A stretch of DNA of 64,000 nt from Paraburkholderia kirstenboschensis (lineage in GTDB: Bacteria > Pseudomonadota > Gammaproteobacteria > Burkholderiales > Burkholderiaceae): assembly GCF_904848585.1 (NCBI RefSeq), contig NZ_CAJHCR010000013.1:1-64000 (forward strand), given 5' to 3'. Positions 22,059 through 31,224 of this stretch are shown in pieces. Both the position numbers and the translations under genes were made by a program. Position 1 is the stretch's first letter. Each line of letters starts with the position of its first letter. Under the pieces are notes generated by a model. It was not told the origin of the DNA, did not search any database, and worked only from the letters and a program-made list of their open reading frames with translations.

Positions 22059-23231
22059 GTGAGTTCACAAGTCGTTATTGTCGGTGGCGGCGTTATCGGC
22101 AGTTCCATTGCTTACTTCTTGCGCGCTTCCGATCCGACGGTTTCCGTGACCGTTATCGAACGTGATCCGAGCTACGCGAAGTCGTCGTCGGCATTATCGG
22201 CCGCTTCGATCCGGCAGCAGTTCTCCACGCCGCTGTCTATTCAGATGTCGTTGTACGGTATCGAATTTCTTCGCAATATCGGCGAGCTTCTTGAAGCGGA
22301 CGGTAACAAGCCCTCGATCGATTTGCACGAAGGCGGTTACCTGTTCCTCGCCACGGCCGCCGGCGACGCAACGCTGCGTGAAAATCACGCGTTGCAGAAG
22401 AGCCTTGGCGCGGACATCAATCTGATGGACCAGCAAGTGCTGAAGGCCAGGTTCCCGTGGCTGAATGTCGCCGATCTCATGTCGGGCGCCTTCGGCGAGA
22501 GCGGTGAAGGATGGTTCGACGGCTACGGCCTCGTGCAGGCACTTCGCAAGAAAGCGCAGTCGCTCGGCGCGCGCTACATTGCCGCCGACGTGACCGATGT
22601 GGTTCGCTCGGGCCGCAAGATCAGTCACGTAATCGACAGCAATGGCGAGCGCTATGCATGCGATACGGTCGTGAACGCGGCAGGCGCATGGGCGCGGAAG
22701 ATCGCAGGAATGATGGACATCGACATTCCGGTCTTTGCTCGCCGTCGCAGCATTTTTAATGTGTCGTCTCCGGCTCGCCTCGCGGCCTGTCCGTTGCTGA
22801 TCGATCCGACCGGCGTCTATTTCCGGCCGGAAGGAAAGACCTACATTTGCGGCACATCGCCGGGCGCGGATAACGATCCTGACGACCTGCCGCTCGACGA
22901 GGTAGATCACCGCCTTTTCGACGACGTCATCTGGCCGGCGCTTGCGCATCGCGTGCCTGAGTTCGAAGCGCTGCGTGTCGAGAACTGCTGGTCGGGCTAC
23001 TACGAGTACAACGTATTCGACCACAACGCGATCATCGGCTATCACCCGCAAATCGAAAACTGCGTGTTCGCAAACGGCTACAGCGGGCATGGTCTTCAGC
23101 AAGGCCCCGCAACGGGCCGCGGCGTGAGCGAACTGATTCTGAATGGACGGTATGTGTCGCTCGATCTCTCTTCGTTGAACTGGGACCGTCTGCTCGAAAA
23201 CCGCCCCATCGTGGAAAAAAACGTGGTGTAG
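22059..23231 (+). CDS. FAD-dependent amine oxidase, candidate L-pipecolate oxidase
   Basis: A 390-residue D-amino-acid-oxidase-superfamily flavoprotein. The dinucleotide fold is VVIVGGGVIGSSIAYF at the N-terminus, followed by a Glu (VIERD) binding ribose. SSSALSAASIRQQFS and GYSGHGLQQGPATGRGVSELI match FOXRED1/sarcosine-oxidase-like enzymes. GTG 22059 has TGGAG upstream; ATG 22038 would add seven residues. Because it lies between AmaB-type dehydrogenase and aminotransferase genes, it probably oxidises L-pipecolate to piperideine-6-carboxylate (AmaA role). The sequence is somewhat shorter than pseudomonad AmaA, so another cyclic or N-alkyl amino acid is possible. Confidence 0.78.
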   Translation: MSSQVVIVGGGVIGSSIAYFLRASDPTVSVTVIERDPSYAKSSSALSAASIRQQFSTPLSIQMSLYGIEFLRNIGELLEADGNKPSIDLHEGGYLFLATAAGDATLRENHALQKSLGADINLMDQQVLKARFPWLNVADLMSGAFGESGEGWFDGYGLVQALRKKAQSLGARYIAADVTDVVRSGRKISHVIDSNGERYACDTVVNAAGAWARKIAGMMDIDIPVFARRRSIFNVSSPARLAACPLLIDPTGVYFRPEGKTYICGTSPGADNDPDDLPLDEVDHRLFDDVIWPALAHRVPEFEALRVENCWSGYYEYNVFDHNAIIGYHPQIENCVFANGYSGHGLQQGPATGRGVSELILNGRYVSLDLSSLNWDRLLENRPIVEKNVV

Positions 23232-23279
23232 GCCCGCCACGAACAATGCCTGAACGACCGGGGCTCAGCCGCCGAAAAC

Positions 23280-24485
23280 ATGTACGAATTCACCGCGCCT
23301 TTCCAGAATCCTTCTGGCTCTCCCATTCGCGAACTGTTCAAGTATCTGGGTGAGCCGGGCATGATTTCATTCGCCGGCGGCTATCCCGCTAGCGATCTGT
23401 TCGACGTCGACGGTTTGCAGCAGGCCGCAGCGCGCGCTTATCGGGACCCGAACAGCTGCCTGCAGTATGGGCCGACCGACGGGTTGCCGCGTCTGAAGCA
23501 CGAGCTCATGAACCTGATGGCCCATCGCGGCGTGTCATGCGCGCTGAACGAAATGCTGGTGACTACGGGCTCCCAGCAGGGGCTCGATCTGCTGCTTCGC
23601 GTGCTGGTGAGTCCCGGCGATGTCGTGCTGACCGAACAGCCTGCGTATCCGGCAACGCTTCAGGCGCTCAAGCTCCAGCAGGCCAGAATCGTTACCGTGC
23701 CTGTCGATGCACATGGCCTCGACGTCGACCACCTCGCCACGCTTCTGGCGTCGGGCACGTTCGCGCGACCGAAGCTGCTCTATACGGTCCCGACGTTTGC
23801 GAATCCGACCGGCGCAACGATCCCACGGGAGCGCCGCATCGCCTTGCTCCGGCTTGCGGTGCAATACAGGTTTCTTATCGTCGAAGACGATCCCTACGGC
23901 GATCTGCGCTTTTCGGGCGACGCGGTTCCGTCGATCATCTCCCTTGCGGCCGAAGTGGAGGGCTCACGTGACTGGGTCGTTCATTTCGCGAGCCTTTCGA
24001 AGATCGTCGCGCCTGGACTGCGCGTGGGCTGGACAATTGCACCGGCCGAAATCACGCGCCGTTGTGTGATTGCAAAGCAGACAGTCGACTTGTGCAGTGC
24101 GCCGTGGACGCAAGCCATTGCCGCCGAATATCTGGCGGACGGTGCGCTCGAACGACACCTGCCACGCATTACCGCAATGTACGGGCGCAAATGCGAGGCG
24201 CTATGCGAAGCACTGCGCTCGCTGCTCGGCGATGCGCTCCAGTTTCATCGGCCCGAGGGCGGCATGTTCGTCTGGGCGCGCATCGAAGGCATCGACGCCT
24301 CCGCGCTTCTACAGCGGGCGATCGACAACAAGGTCATGTTCGTTCCGGGCAAGGCATTTTTCGCGGACAGGCTCGACCCTGCATCGCTGCGTTTGTCGTT
24401 TGCGGCGCCCGGTATTGCCGATATCGAAGAAGGCGCAAAGCGGTTGCGGCGCGCATACGACATGGCATCCGCGGACAGCGCATGA
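23280..24485 (+). CDS. PLP-dependent class I/II aminotransferase, candidate 2-aminoadipate transaminase
   Basis: A 401-residue fold-type I aminotransferase. The PLP lysine is K241 in FASLSKIVAPGLRVGW; substrate-binding and phosphate motifs include LQYGPTDGLPRLK, TTGSQQGLDLL and VEDDPYGDLRFSG. The C-terminal RLSFAAPGIADIEEG carries the carboxylate-binding arginine. The LysN/MocR-like subclass includes 2-aminoadipate transaminases, and the position 48 bp after the FAD oxidase and in the same operon as HglS supports conversion of 2-aminoadipate to 2-oxoadipate. Broad-specificity valine/leucine-type activity cannot be excluded. Confidence 0.85.
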   Translation: MYEFTAPFQNPSGSPIRELFKYLGEPGMISFAGGYPASDLFDVDGLQQAAARAYRDPNSCLQYGPTDGLPRLKHELMNLMAHRGVSCALNEMLVTTGSQQGLDLLLRVLVSPGDVVLTEQPAYPATLQALKLQQARIVTVPVDAHGLDVDHLATLLASGTFARPKLLYTVPTFANPTGATIPRERRIALLRLAVQYRFLIVEDDPYGDLRFSGDAVPSIISLAAEVEGSRDWVVHFASLSKIVAPGLRVGWTIAPAEITRRCVIAKQTVDLCSAPWTQAIAAEYLADGALERHLPRITAMYGRKCEALCEALRSLLGDALQFHRPEGGMFVWARIEGIDASALLQRAIDNKVMFVPGKAFFADRLDPASLRLSFAAPGIADIEEGAKRLRRAYDMASADSA

Positions 24486-24633
24486 GTCGTTGCTGTCGCT
24501 GTTTCTCGCGCGCTCACGCCAGATGAAACAGCGCGACGGTGGCACGCGGACTGGTCGCCTGTTGGACTAGCGCAGCGTTCTGCTGCGTCATCTGATCCAT
24601 GTACCGGCGCGAACGGCGGCACTCAACGTTGTC

Positions 24634-25728
24634 CTACCGTGACGCCGGCCCCGTCGACTCTCTAACCTGTAGTAGCGCGCGCACTTCGTGGCCGCGTTGC
24701 GCCCGCTTGCCGTCCAGCATGTCGAGCAGATGTTGCGCGGTGAGTTTTCCGATTTCATGGGTATCCACGCGCATCGTGGTGAGCGTGGGGTGAATCTCTT
24801 TGGATATCTCGAGATCGTCGAAGCCCGTTACGGAAAGCTCGTGCGGTATCGCAATGCCGAGTTCTTCCGCTTCGCGCAGCACGCCGAGCGCGATGTGATC
24901 GTTGCCGCAGATAAGTGCAGTCGGGCGTTCGCTCGCGGCTTGCCAGATGGAGCGCAGACTGCGGCGCCCGAATGCGATTGTGGATTCCCCCTCGCACATG
25001 TGTTCGGGTCGCACCGCGAGGCCGTGGCGTTCGAGCGTCGCGCGAATGCCGGCGACGCGCGCCTGCACCCGGTCGTTGTCGCGCGTCGGCTGAATGCACA
25101 CCGCGAATGAGCGATGACCGAGGGCGATCAGATGTTCTGTCATCTGCACATACGCTGCAAAATTATCGAAGCCGATGCAAACGTGCGGACTCTCCTTGCG
25201 ATACGCGTATGTCACCGCGTACGGCACGCGATAGAGCCGCAACGCATCGAAGAGTTCTGGCGGATGAGCCTCGCCCACGATTGCCATCGCCTCGACGCCT
25301 CGCGCGAGCATCGCGCGCACCTGCACGAGCGCTTGCGCGGGATCGTAGTTCGAGCAGCCGAGCACAAGCGTGATGCCGCGCGCCGCAAACGCGGCCTGCA
25401 TGCCGCTTACCTGTGAGGCGAACACCTGGTCGTCGAGCGTCGGAATGATGATGCCGGCAATGTGGCTGCGCGTGGACGCAAGCGCGCGCCCCGCGGCGTT
25501 GGGAAACCAGTTCAGCGTGAGCGCCGCCTGTTCGACGCGCTCGCGCACCGCAGCCGATACTTTCTCCGGCTCGTTGTAGACGCGCGATACGGTCGCCGTC
25601 GACACTCCCGCGAGCTTCGCGACATCCGACAGCACTGTGCGGCCCGTTCCGCGGCGCACGCGGCTCGTCTGGGTTCGGGCTGTGGCGGCGAAGTCGGCTG
25701 TGTCTGGTGTGTCGGGCGTGTCGGACAT
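24634..25728 (-). CDS. LacI family transcriptional repressor
   Basis: A 364-residue LacI/GalR regulator. The helix-turn-helix and hinge (TVLSDVAKLAGVSTATVSRVYN) begin near residue 30 and are followed by a sugar-binding-protein type effector domain with TALICGNDHIALGVLREAEELG and VTGFDDLEISKEIHPTLTT. An N-terminal 25-residue extension rich in DTPDT repeats is unusual; it comes from a short tandem repeat in the DNA and the true start might be further in. It is the third gene of a leftward run with a DapA-family gene and an MFS gene. Two LacI-type operators lie before the MFS gene, so it likely represses that run. Confidence 0.9.
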   Translation of the reverse strand: MSDTPDTPDTADFAATARTQTSRVRRGTGRTVLSDVAKLAGVSTATVSRVYNEPEKVSAAVRERVEQAALTLNWFPNAAGRALASTRSHIAGIIIPTLDDQVFASQVSGMQAAFAARGITLVLGCSNYDPAQALVQVRAMLARGVEAMAIVGEAHPPELFDALRLYRVPYAVTYAYRKESPHVCIGFDNFAAYVQMTEHLIALGHRSFAVCIQPTRDNDRVQARVAGIRATLERHGLAVRPEHMCEGESTIAFGRRSLRSIWQAASERPTALICGNDHIALGVLREAEELGIAIPHELSVTGFDDLEISKEIHPTLTTMRVDTHEIGKLTAQHLLDMLDGKRAQRGHEVRALLQVRESTGPASR

Positions 25729-25824
25729 GAGTTCGGAAAGCAGGGGTGAAGCGGCAAGCCTGACATCTTACCGTCGCATCACTCGTAGCGTAGCCGCGGC
25801 GATCGCGCGAGCACGGCTCAAGCA

Positions 25825-26784
25825 CTAGCGGCTGGAATCCAGTGCCGCGATGCGGGCGCGGAAATGCTCGGTGCCGGCCACGATCTTGTCGAGTATCGCA
25901 TCCACCGCCCAGAACCGTTCGCGCACGTCGTAGTCGATTACGCGGCAGCGAATCGAGTTGAACGTGCCGATGCGCTGGTGATACATCTTCGCAAGCGCCG
26001 GATAGCCGAGCGATTCGGAGACGGCAGCGAGCACGAGGAACGTCGCGAGTTCATCTGCGAGGGCAGGGTCCTGGGCGGCGTCGTTGCGCAGCCATTTGTA
26101 CAGGTCCGTATGAAAGTTCGTGAACACGCCGTTAAAGCCTGCCGAACCGGCTTTCATCGCGTCCCACGCAATCGCCGCGTTGGCATTGAGGATCTTCAAC
26201 GGCGAGCCCTGCGCTAGCGCGACACGGCGCTTGACGGTCGCGAGATCGCAGCTCACGTCCTTCAACATGATGAAGCGGCCGGTGTCGATGCATAGCTTTA
26301 GTTCGTCATCCGAAAGAAGTCGCCGATACGGCGCAGGACACTCGTAGAGACCGAGCGGCATGTCGGACGGAAGACGCGCGAGCAGCCGCTTCAGATTCGC
26401 GGCGAACGCCTGCGTTCCCTCGCGAGCGGGATCGAGCCGGTTGGTGACTATCACAACGCCTTGTGCACCCGTCGCTGCCGCGACGTTGAGTTCTTCGGCT
26501 TGTGCGTCGGGATCGTCGCTGATGTGGCCGGACACCACGACAGGAATCCGCCCCGCGACCTTCTCGACGACGAACCGCCCGAGCGAGCCGCGCTCGGCGA
26601 GCGTGAGGAATTGCATCTCGCTCGACTGCGCGACCGCGAAGAGCGCGTCCGATCCCTGCGCGATATACCACTCGATCAGACGTTCAAGGCCGGCGTAGTC
26701 GATGGCGCCCGAGTCGTCGAACGGGGTCAGCATCACGGGGACAATGCCTTCAATTGACACGGTAGGTTGCTTCGCGATTGTCAT
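25825..26784 (-). CDS. DapA family lyase/dehydratase
   Basis: A 319-residue (beta/alpha)8 aldolase-like protein of the dihydrodipicolinate synthase/N-acetylneuraminate lyase family. The Schiff-base lysine is K175 (FIMLKDVSCD) and the catalytic tyrosine Y147 (GLYECPAPYRR). The usual G-x-T-G-E phosphate/carboxylate motif is replaced by AVAQSSEMQFLT. It is not a housekeeping DapA, as it lies with an anion-symporter MFS gene and a LacI repressor. 2-Keto-3-deoxy sugar acid aldolase or 5-dehydro-4-deoxyglucarate dehydratase-type activity is plausible, with a sugar acid as carbon source. The substrate cannot be fixed. Confidence 0.82.
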   Translation of the reverse strand: MTIAKQPTVSIEGIVPVMLTPFDDSGAIDYAGLERLIEWYIAQGSDALFAVAQSSEMQFLTLAERGSLGRFVVEKVAGRIPVVVSGHISDDPDAQAEELNVAAATGAQGVVIVTNRLDPAREGTQAFAANLKRLLARLPSDMPLGLYECPAPYRRLLSDDELKLCIDTGRFIMLKDVSCDLATVKRRVALAQGSPLKILNANAAIAWDAMKAGSAGFNGVFTNFHTDLYKWLRNDAAQDPALADELATFLVLAAVSESLGYPALAKMYHQRIGTFNSIRCRVIDYDVRERFWAVDAILDKIVAGTEHFRARIAALDSSR

Positions 26785-26833
26785 GCTGTTGTACTCCAGA
26801 AGATATTGATTGGTCGGGCGAGAGGTGAACGGC

Positions 26834-28153
26834 TCATGCCGGTGCCTGGAGCGTCTCGTTTGCGGCGGGCTCGTCGGCGATCGGCTTGCGCACCAGCAGC
26901 AGATAACTCATCGCGCCGATAAACGCGATGCCCGCAGCCGTTAGCAAAGCCGGCACGAACGACCAGGTTTGCGCGATATAGCCGGTCAAGATCGGCGCGA
27001 GTGCGCCGCCAAGAAAACCGCCGAAATTCTGGATCGCGCCGAGCGAGCCGACGCGGTTCGGCGGCGCGGCCGCTGTCGCGAGCGCCCACGAACTCGCCGA
27101 TGCGGCGTTGGCCAGAAAGATCACGACCGAGATACAGACGATTGCCAGCACGTTGCTCTCGACGAGCGCGGCCGGAATCGTGAACGCGACCATGCCGAGC
27201 ATTGCGATAACCACGGCGTTACGGCGGCTCGCCACCGGGCTCGCGCTGCGGCTCGTGATGAGATCGGAAAACCAGCCGGCTGTGAGCGAGCCGAGAAAAC
27301 CGCAGAAGAACGGCACCGATGCGGCGACACCGGTGTGCATCAGGCTCATGTGACGCTCCATCGTCAGATAGCCCGGCAGCCATGTCAGGTAGACCCAGTT
27401 CAGATAAACGGAGCCGAAGAAGCCGATCAGCATGCCCCACGTGGTGCCGTGCGAGAACAGCGAGCGCCATTCGGCGAATGTGACGGCCGGTGCCGGCTTG
27501 CGGTCCGCTTCATCGCCTTCCAGATAGCGGCGCTCCGTCTCGCTCATGGTCGCCTTGACCGGGTCGCGATAAACCGCGAACCATACGGCCGCAACGATCA
27601 GACCGGCCGCGCCCGTCGCGATGAACGCCCAGCGCCAGTGGAAGTTCACGACGAGCACCGAGAGGCAGAGCGGCGCGAGCGCGGTTCCGAGTGGTGACGC
27701 CGAGTTGAAGATGCCGGTCGGCTTGCCGCGTTCGCGCAACGGAAACCAGTTGCTGACCACGCGAGCCGCCGACGGAAATTGCGGCGCTTCGCCGATGCCG
27801 AGTACGATCCGCGCAAGCACGAACCAGCCGAATGTCGAGACAAAGCCGCCGGCGGCCTGCGCGAGCGACCACACGATCAGCCCCATGCCGAGCAGCTTGC
27901 GCGGTCCTATCCGGTCGACAAGCCCGCCAACCGGCAACTGGAAGAGCGCATAGCTCCACGAGAATGCGGACAGCAGCAGTCCCATTTGCCCGAGCGTCAG
28001 GCCCATGTCGTGACGGATCAACGGATTGGCGACAGCGAGGGTTCCGCGGTCGAGGTAGTTGACGATGCCGCTCACCATCAGCAGCGTGAGCGCCACGACC
28101 TGGGCGCGGCGAATTTTCGGTGGGGGCTGCTCGTGGCTCGGGGTTGCGCTCAT
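26834..28153 (-). CDS. MFS transporter, anion:cation symporter (hexuronate/galactonate-type)
   Basis: A 439-residue, 12-helix permease of the ACS subfamily: SGIVNYLDRGTLAVANPLIRHDMGLT, QLPVGGLVDRIGPRKLLG and RIVLGIGEAPQFPSAARVVSNWFPLRERG are close to ExuT, GudP and galactonate transporters. Start ATG 28153 has GGAGA upstream. It is the first gene of the run MFS, DapA-like, LacI, and its upstream region contains both LacI operators. Uptake of a sugar acid or small carboxylate is probable. Confidence 0.85.
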   Translation of the reverse strand: MSATPSHEQPPPKIRRAQVVALTLLMVSGIVNYLDRGTLAVANPLIRHDMGLTLGQMGLLLSAFSWSYALFQLPVGGLVDRIGPRKLLGMGLIVWSLAQAAGGFVSTFGWFVLARIVLGIGEAPQFPSAARVVSNWFPLRERGKPTGIFNSASPLGTALAPLCLSVLVVNFHWRWAFIATGAAGLIVAAVWFAVYRDPVKATMSETERRYLEGDEADRKPAPAVTFAEWRSLFSHGTTWGMLIGFFGSVYLNWVYLTWLPGYLTMERHMSLMHTGVAASVPFFCGFLGSLTAGWFSDLITSRSASPVASRRNAVVIAMLGMVAFTIPAALVESNVLAIVCISVVIFLANAASASSWALATAAAPPNRVGSLGAIQNFGGFLGGALAPILTGYIAQTWSFVPALLTAAGIAFIGAMSYLLLVRKPIADEPAANETLQAPA

Positions 28154-28335
28154 GATCGTTGTCTCCGTTTCATGTTGCGTTTCAGCTAGGCGGGGCGTAC
28201 CGATGCGATGTCGGGCGGCCGGGAGTTGCACGGCGCATCAGGCGGGCGCTGGCTTAGGGTCTGTGCCCTTCGGGTGTGGCGTTCGGCGCTTGATTCCGTT
28301 GCAGTTGTGTTTCCGATGCAGTTCATCACACTCCA

Positions 28336-28349
28336 TGTTAGCGCTTACA
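28336..28349. promoter_or_regulatory. LacI-type operator 1
   Basis: TGTTAGCGCTTACA is a LacI-family palindrome centred on AGCGCT. It lies 183 bp upstream of the MFS start. Confidence 0.7.
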
Positions 28350-28411
28350 TTTGAGGCCAAGGCCACAGCTGTTGCGGCGGCCGCAGCGGGTAAGCTGTCC
28401 ACGGAGTACGA

Positions 28412-28425
28412 TGATAGCGCTTACA
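28412..28425. promoter_or_regulatory. LacI-type operator 2
   Basis: TGATAGCGCTTACA differs from operator 1 at one base. The centres are 76 bp apart, a distance permitting DNA looping by a tetrameric repressor. The LacI protein at 24634-25728 is the probable ligand. Confidence 0.7.
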
Positions 28426-28964
28426 TTCTGTGTCGCGTCGCTTCCACGCGCAAGCTCGAAAACACGGTTGACGGGTAAACACCGACCATCGCCGCATGGC
28501 GCTCTGAAGCGCGCGCACCGACACGCCGTAACTGGCACAGGGTTTGCGTAGGCCGTGTGCCCACACAGTATTAATAACGAGAACAACCATGCAACCTGAC
28601 CAGACCGCTACTGAGTTTTCCCAGTCTCAACCTCTGCTCGCGACTTCGCTTGCGGGCGTGAGCGAGCGGGCGCCTCACCGCCAGATTGGCCTGCTTGCGC
28701 GCGTGACGTTCTGCTTTGCGTGGCTATTCGGGCTGGAGCCGTTTCTCACTGGCGTCGCCAGCGATCCATCGCAGCCCGGTCGGGATCGCCATTGATGCGT
28801 GTGCGCTGCCGAACTGACGGCGCGTGAAAGTTTCGCCAGTGAGCAGGGCAATTTCTACATTGGTGGCCACGGCGGGCACCAGAAGGGCCGCGAGCGCCCT
28901 TCGCGGGAATATCGGTTGCGATGCTGCTAGCGGGAGGAGCCTTTCCCGTCCACAGGAGCCTGTC
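28426..28964. other. intergenic stretch with one doubtful small ORF
   Basis: A possible 68-residue plus-strand ORF (28589-28795, starting MQPDQTATEFSQSQ, with a hydrophobic FCFAWLFGLEPFL segment) has only a weak ribosome site and no recognisable family. I otherwise see no gene here. Confidence 0.3.
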
Positions 28965-29138
28965 ATGCAAACCGACCCAACCGTTGATCCCGTAGCCGAC
29001 CCTTCGAACCAACCCCTCGACGCGCCCGAAGATCAGCCGCGTCCGCTCCCCGGCACGCCGCCCGAAACCGATCCGCTGACCCCCGGCAGCGCTCCCGACG
29101 ACGATGGCTCGCCAAGGCAATCCCGCACGCGGCCGTAG
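28965..29138 (+). CDS. small proline-rich acidic protein
   Basis: A 57-residue product, MQTDPTVDPVADPSNQPLDA at the start, with 14 prolines and many Asp residues, and a basic RQSRTRP tail. It is probably intrinsically disordered. The ribosome site CAGGAG lies 6-8 nt before the ATG. I know of similar short Pro/Asp-rich hypotheticals in Burkholderiaceae but no function. The coding call rests on ribosome site and composition only. Confidence 0.5.
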   Translation: MQTDPTVDPVADPSNQPLDAPEDQPRPLPGTPPETDPLTPGSAPDDDGSPRQSRTRP

Positions 29139-29994
29139 ACCATGGCAGCAGCGCTGCTGGAATTGGGGAAACTACGCGTGAAAATGCGCACGGCCGTGCC
29201 GTTAATTTAGATGGAAGGCTGTTCGATGCATTGCCGTCCGCTTTCAGCACAGGGTTGGTCACGCGGCGGTCGGCGCCGCAGTTCACCTCCGGACACACCC
29301 GTGCTGAAGGCTTCACTTACTAGCCATCCAATGTAATTTCATGCGGCATCTGCGCCGCAATTTCGCACCGGCCGCCCGAAGGGCGGTTTTTTTATTGGCT
29401 CAGCCTGAAACCGTTGAGCCCCGTACATTGTGCACATCACCCGCGGTTCGACGTAATAACCGCGTTAATCAAAGCCGCTGAATGCCGTGATAACTGATTA
29501 TCACGAATAAGCGCGGATTAAGCCGACTATACTGGGTGAATTAAGTTCCCCGGAATTCCAAACGTTTGATTGCTCGCCCATAGCGACTGCGACACTGCTC
29601 AATTAATCATCAGCAATACGTTTAGAAGTGCGGTTTTCCACGCCGCGCATTACTTCGCGCGTATTACAAGCTGTTGCATTCGCACAACTTTAGTTATTGA
29701 AAAGTTGCAAAGATTTAATGTTCGGCGCAGGCGAACGCCCTGTCCCTCATTCGAATAAATTTCCCAAAAACAAAGACTTAGCCTCTAAGGGCAACCGATT
29801 ATTGCCAAATCGGCAAGACCGTGTTGTGCGAATTGCGGGCGCTCGCTACCAGGGTGGCCCCCTACACTCACGCTTCGTTTAGAGGGTGCCCCGGCCGGGC
29901 CAGAACGGTTCGGCGACAAGGGCGGCGGCGCGTTCGCGTACTGCCGAGGCTGGTCCCGCTCCCCCGCGAAATTTATCGAACAGGAGTCCCACGC
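29139..29994. other. long leader/intergenic region before the porin
   Basis: No protein gene is supported over these 856 bp. An intrinsic terminator lies at 29372-29393. After it the DNA is AT-rich relative to the window, fitting a strong porin promoter region, with repeated TAATAACC/GATAACTGATTATC-like sequence around 29450-29505. Confidence 0.45.
29372..29393 (+). terminator. intrinsic terminator with no assigned gene
   Basis: CCGCCC (29372-29377), loop GAA, GGGCGG (29381-29386), then seven T. The nearest upstream gene ends 233 bp earlier, so it may end the small Pro-rich gene's transcript or an unrecognised small RNA. Confidence 0.8.
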
Positions 29995-31137
29995 ATGAAA
30001 AAGAGTCTCATCGTCGTTGCGGTTGCCGCATCGTTCGCTTCCGTCGCTCACGCACAAAGCAGCGTCACCCTGTACGGGCTGCTGGACGCTGGCGTGACCT
30101 ACACGAGCAACGTTGCTCACAACTCGAAGTGGGCAGCCGGCAGCGGCGGCATCGAACAGAGCCGTTTCGGCCTGCGCGGTTCGGAAGACCTGGGCGGCGG
30201 TCTGAAGGCAATCTTCACGTTGGAAAGCGGCTTTAACGTCAACAACGGCCGTTTCGCGAACAACAACGGCATGTTCAACCGTCAGGCATTCGTCGGTCTG
30301 TCGAGCGCGCAATTCGGTACGGTCACGCTGGGCCGTCAATACGACGCAGCGCAAGACTTCCTGGCACCGCTGACCGCAACGGGCAGCTGGGGCGGCACGT
30401 ACTTCGCGCACCCGTTCAACAACGACAACCTGAACACGAACGGCGGCTTCGCAGTTAACAACTCGGTCAAGTACTCGAGCGCTAACTACGCTGGCTTCAC
30501 GTTCGGCGGCACGTACGGCTTCTCGAACCAGGCTGGCGCATTCGCAAACAACCGCGAATACAGCCTCGGTGCTGCTTACCAGTGGCAAGGTCTGCGTTTG
30601 GGCGCTGCTTACGCACAGCAGAACAACCCGGGCGCAACGAACGCTGCTGGCACGGCTAGCAACGGCGGCGCGACCGACGGCGGCTTCCTGGGCGCAACGG
30701 GCAACTTCCGTCAACGTGAATTCGGCGCAGCAGGTTCGTACGCTTTCGGCCCGGCAACTGTCGGTCTGGCATGGACGCAATCGCGTATCGACAACGTTGC
30801 AGGCGTTCAGCAATCGCTGCGCGCTAACAACTACGAAGTCAACGGCAAGTACAACCTGACCCCGGCTCTCGGCCTGGGCGTGGCGTACACGTTCACCGAC
30901 GGCAAGGGCTATGGCACTGCCGCAAACGGTGGCTCGACGTCGGTTCGCTACCACCAGATCGGCCTGCAGGCTGACTACTCGCTGTCGCGTCGTACGGACG
31001 TCTACGCTCAAGCCGTGTACCAGCACGCAATGGGCGACGGCGGTGTTGCTTCGATCTACAGCGGCGACATCACGCAAGCTCCGTCGTCGTCGAAGAACCA
31101 GACGGCTGCTACGGTCGGTCTGCGTCACCGCTTCTAA
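29995..31137 (+). CDS. trimeric outer-membrane porin, Gram-negative general diffusion type
   Basis: A 380-residue porin. The signal peptide MKKSLIVVAVAASFASVAHA is cleaved before QSSVTLYGLLDAGVTY, the Burkholderia porin start. Alternating beta-strands follow, with SRFGLRGSEDLGGGLKAIFTLESGF (abridged to its first 20 residues in most searches), a large L3-type loop, and the C-terminal strand ending TVGLRHRF, with terminal Phe needed for BAM assembly. Codon use is strongly biased to AAC, GGC and CTG-type codons, as in highly expressed genes. A good AGGAG site precedes ATG 29995. It is monocistronic, ended by a terminator at 31165-31193, and lets small hydrophilic solutes cross the outer membrane. 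Confidence 0.95.
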   Translation: MKKSLIVVAVAASFASVAHAQSSVTLYGLLDAGVTYTSNVAHNSKWAAGSGGIEQSRFGLRGSEDLGGGLKAIFTLESGFNVNNGRFANNNGMFNRQAFVGLSSAQFGTVTLGRQYDAAQDFLAPLTATGSWGGTYFAHPFNNDNLNTNGGFAVNNSVKYSSANYAGFTFGGTYGFSNQAGAFANNREYSLGAAYQWQGLRLGAAYAQQNNPGATNAAGTASNGGATDGGFLGATGNFRQREFGAAGSYAFGPATVGLAWTQSRIDNVAGVQQSLRANNYEVNGKYNLTPALGLGVAYTFTDGKGYGTAANGGSTSVRYHQIGLQADYSLSRRTDVYAQAVYQHAMGDGGVASIYSGDITQAPSSSKNQTAATVGLRHRF

Positions 31138-31164
31138 GCTTCAGCAGAAGCTGCTTGTTGTACA

Positions 31165-31193
31165 AAAAGGTGCCGTTCGCGGCACCTTTTTTT
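31165..31193 (+). terminator. porin terminator
   Basis: AAAAGGTGCC (31165-31174), loop GTTCGC, GGCACCTTTT (31181-31190), then further T. A perfect 10-bp stem; strong intrinsic terminator 28 bp after the porin stop. Confidence 0.9.
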
Positions 31194-31224
31194 ATGCGCG
31201 TTCCGTTTGAACGCGACAGCCAGA

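Noticed and set aside
28589..28795. Possible 68-residue plus-strand protein with a hydrophobic segment
   Set aside because: Weak ribosome site and no family resemblance; not enough to call a gene.
29785..31128. Long minus-strand reading frame (447 codons) over the porin
   Set aside because: It is the antisense of a strongly codon-biased porin gene and is rich in Arg, Ala and Val with no domain; the plus strand porin has signal peptide, strands and terminator.
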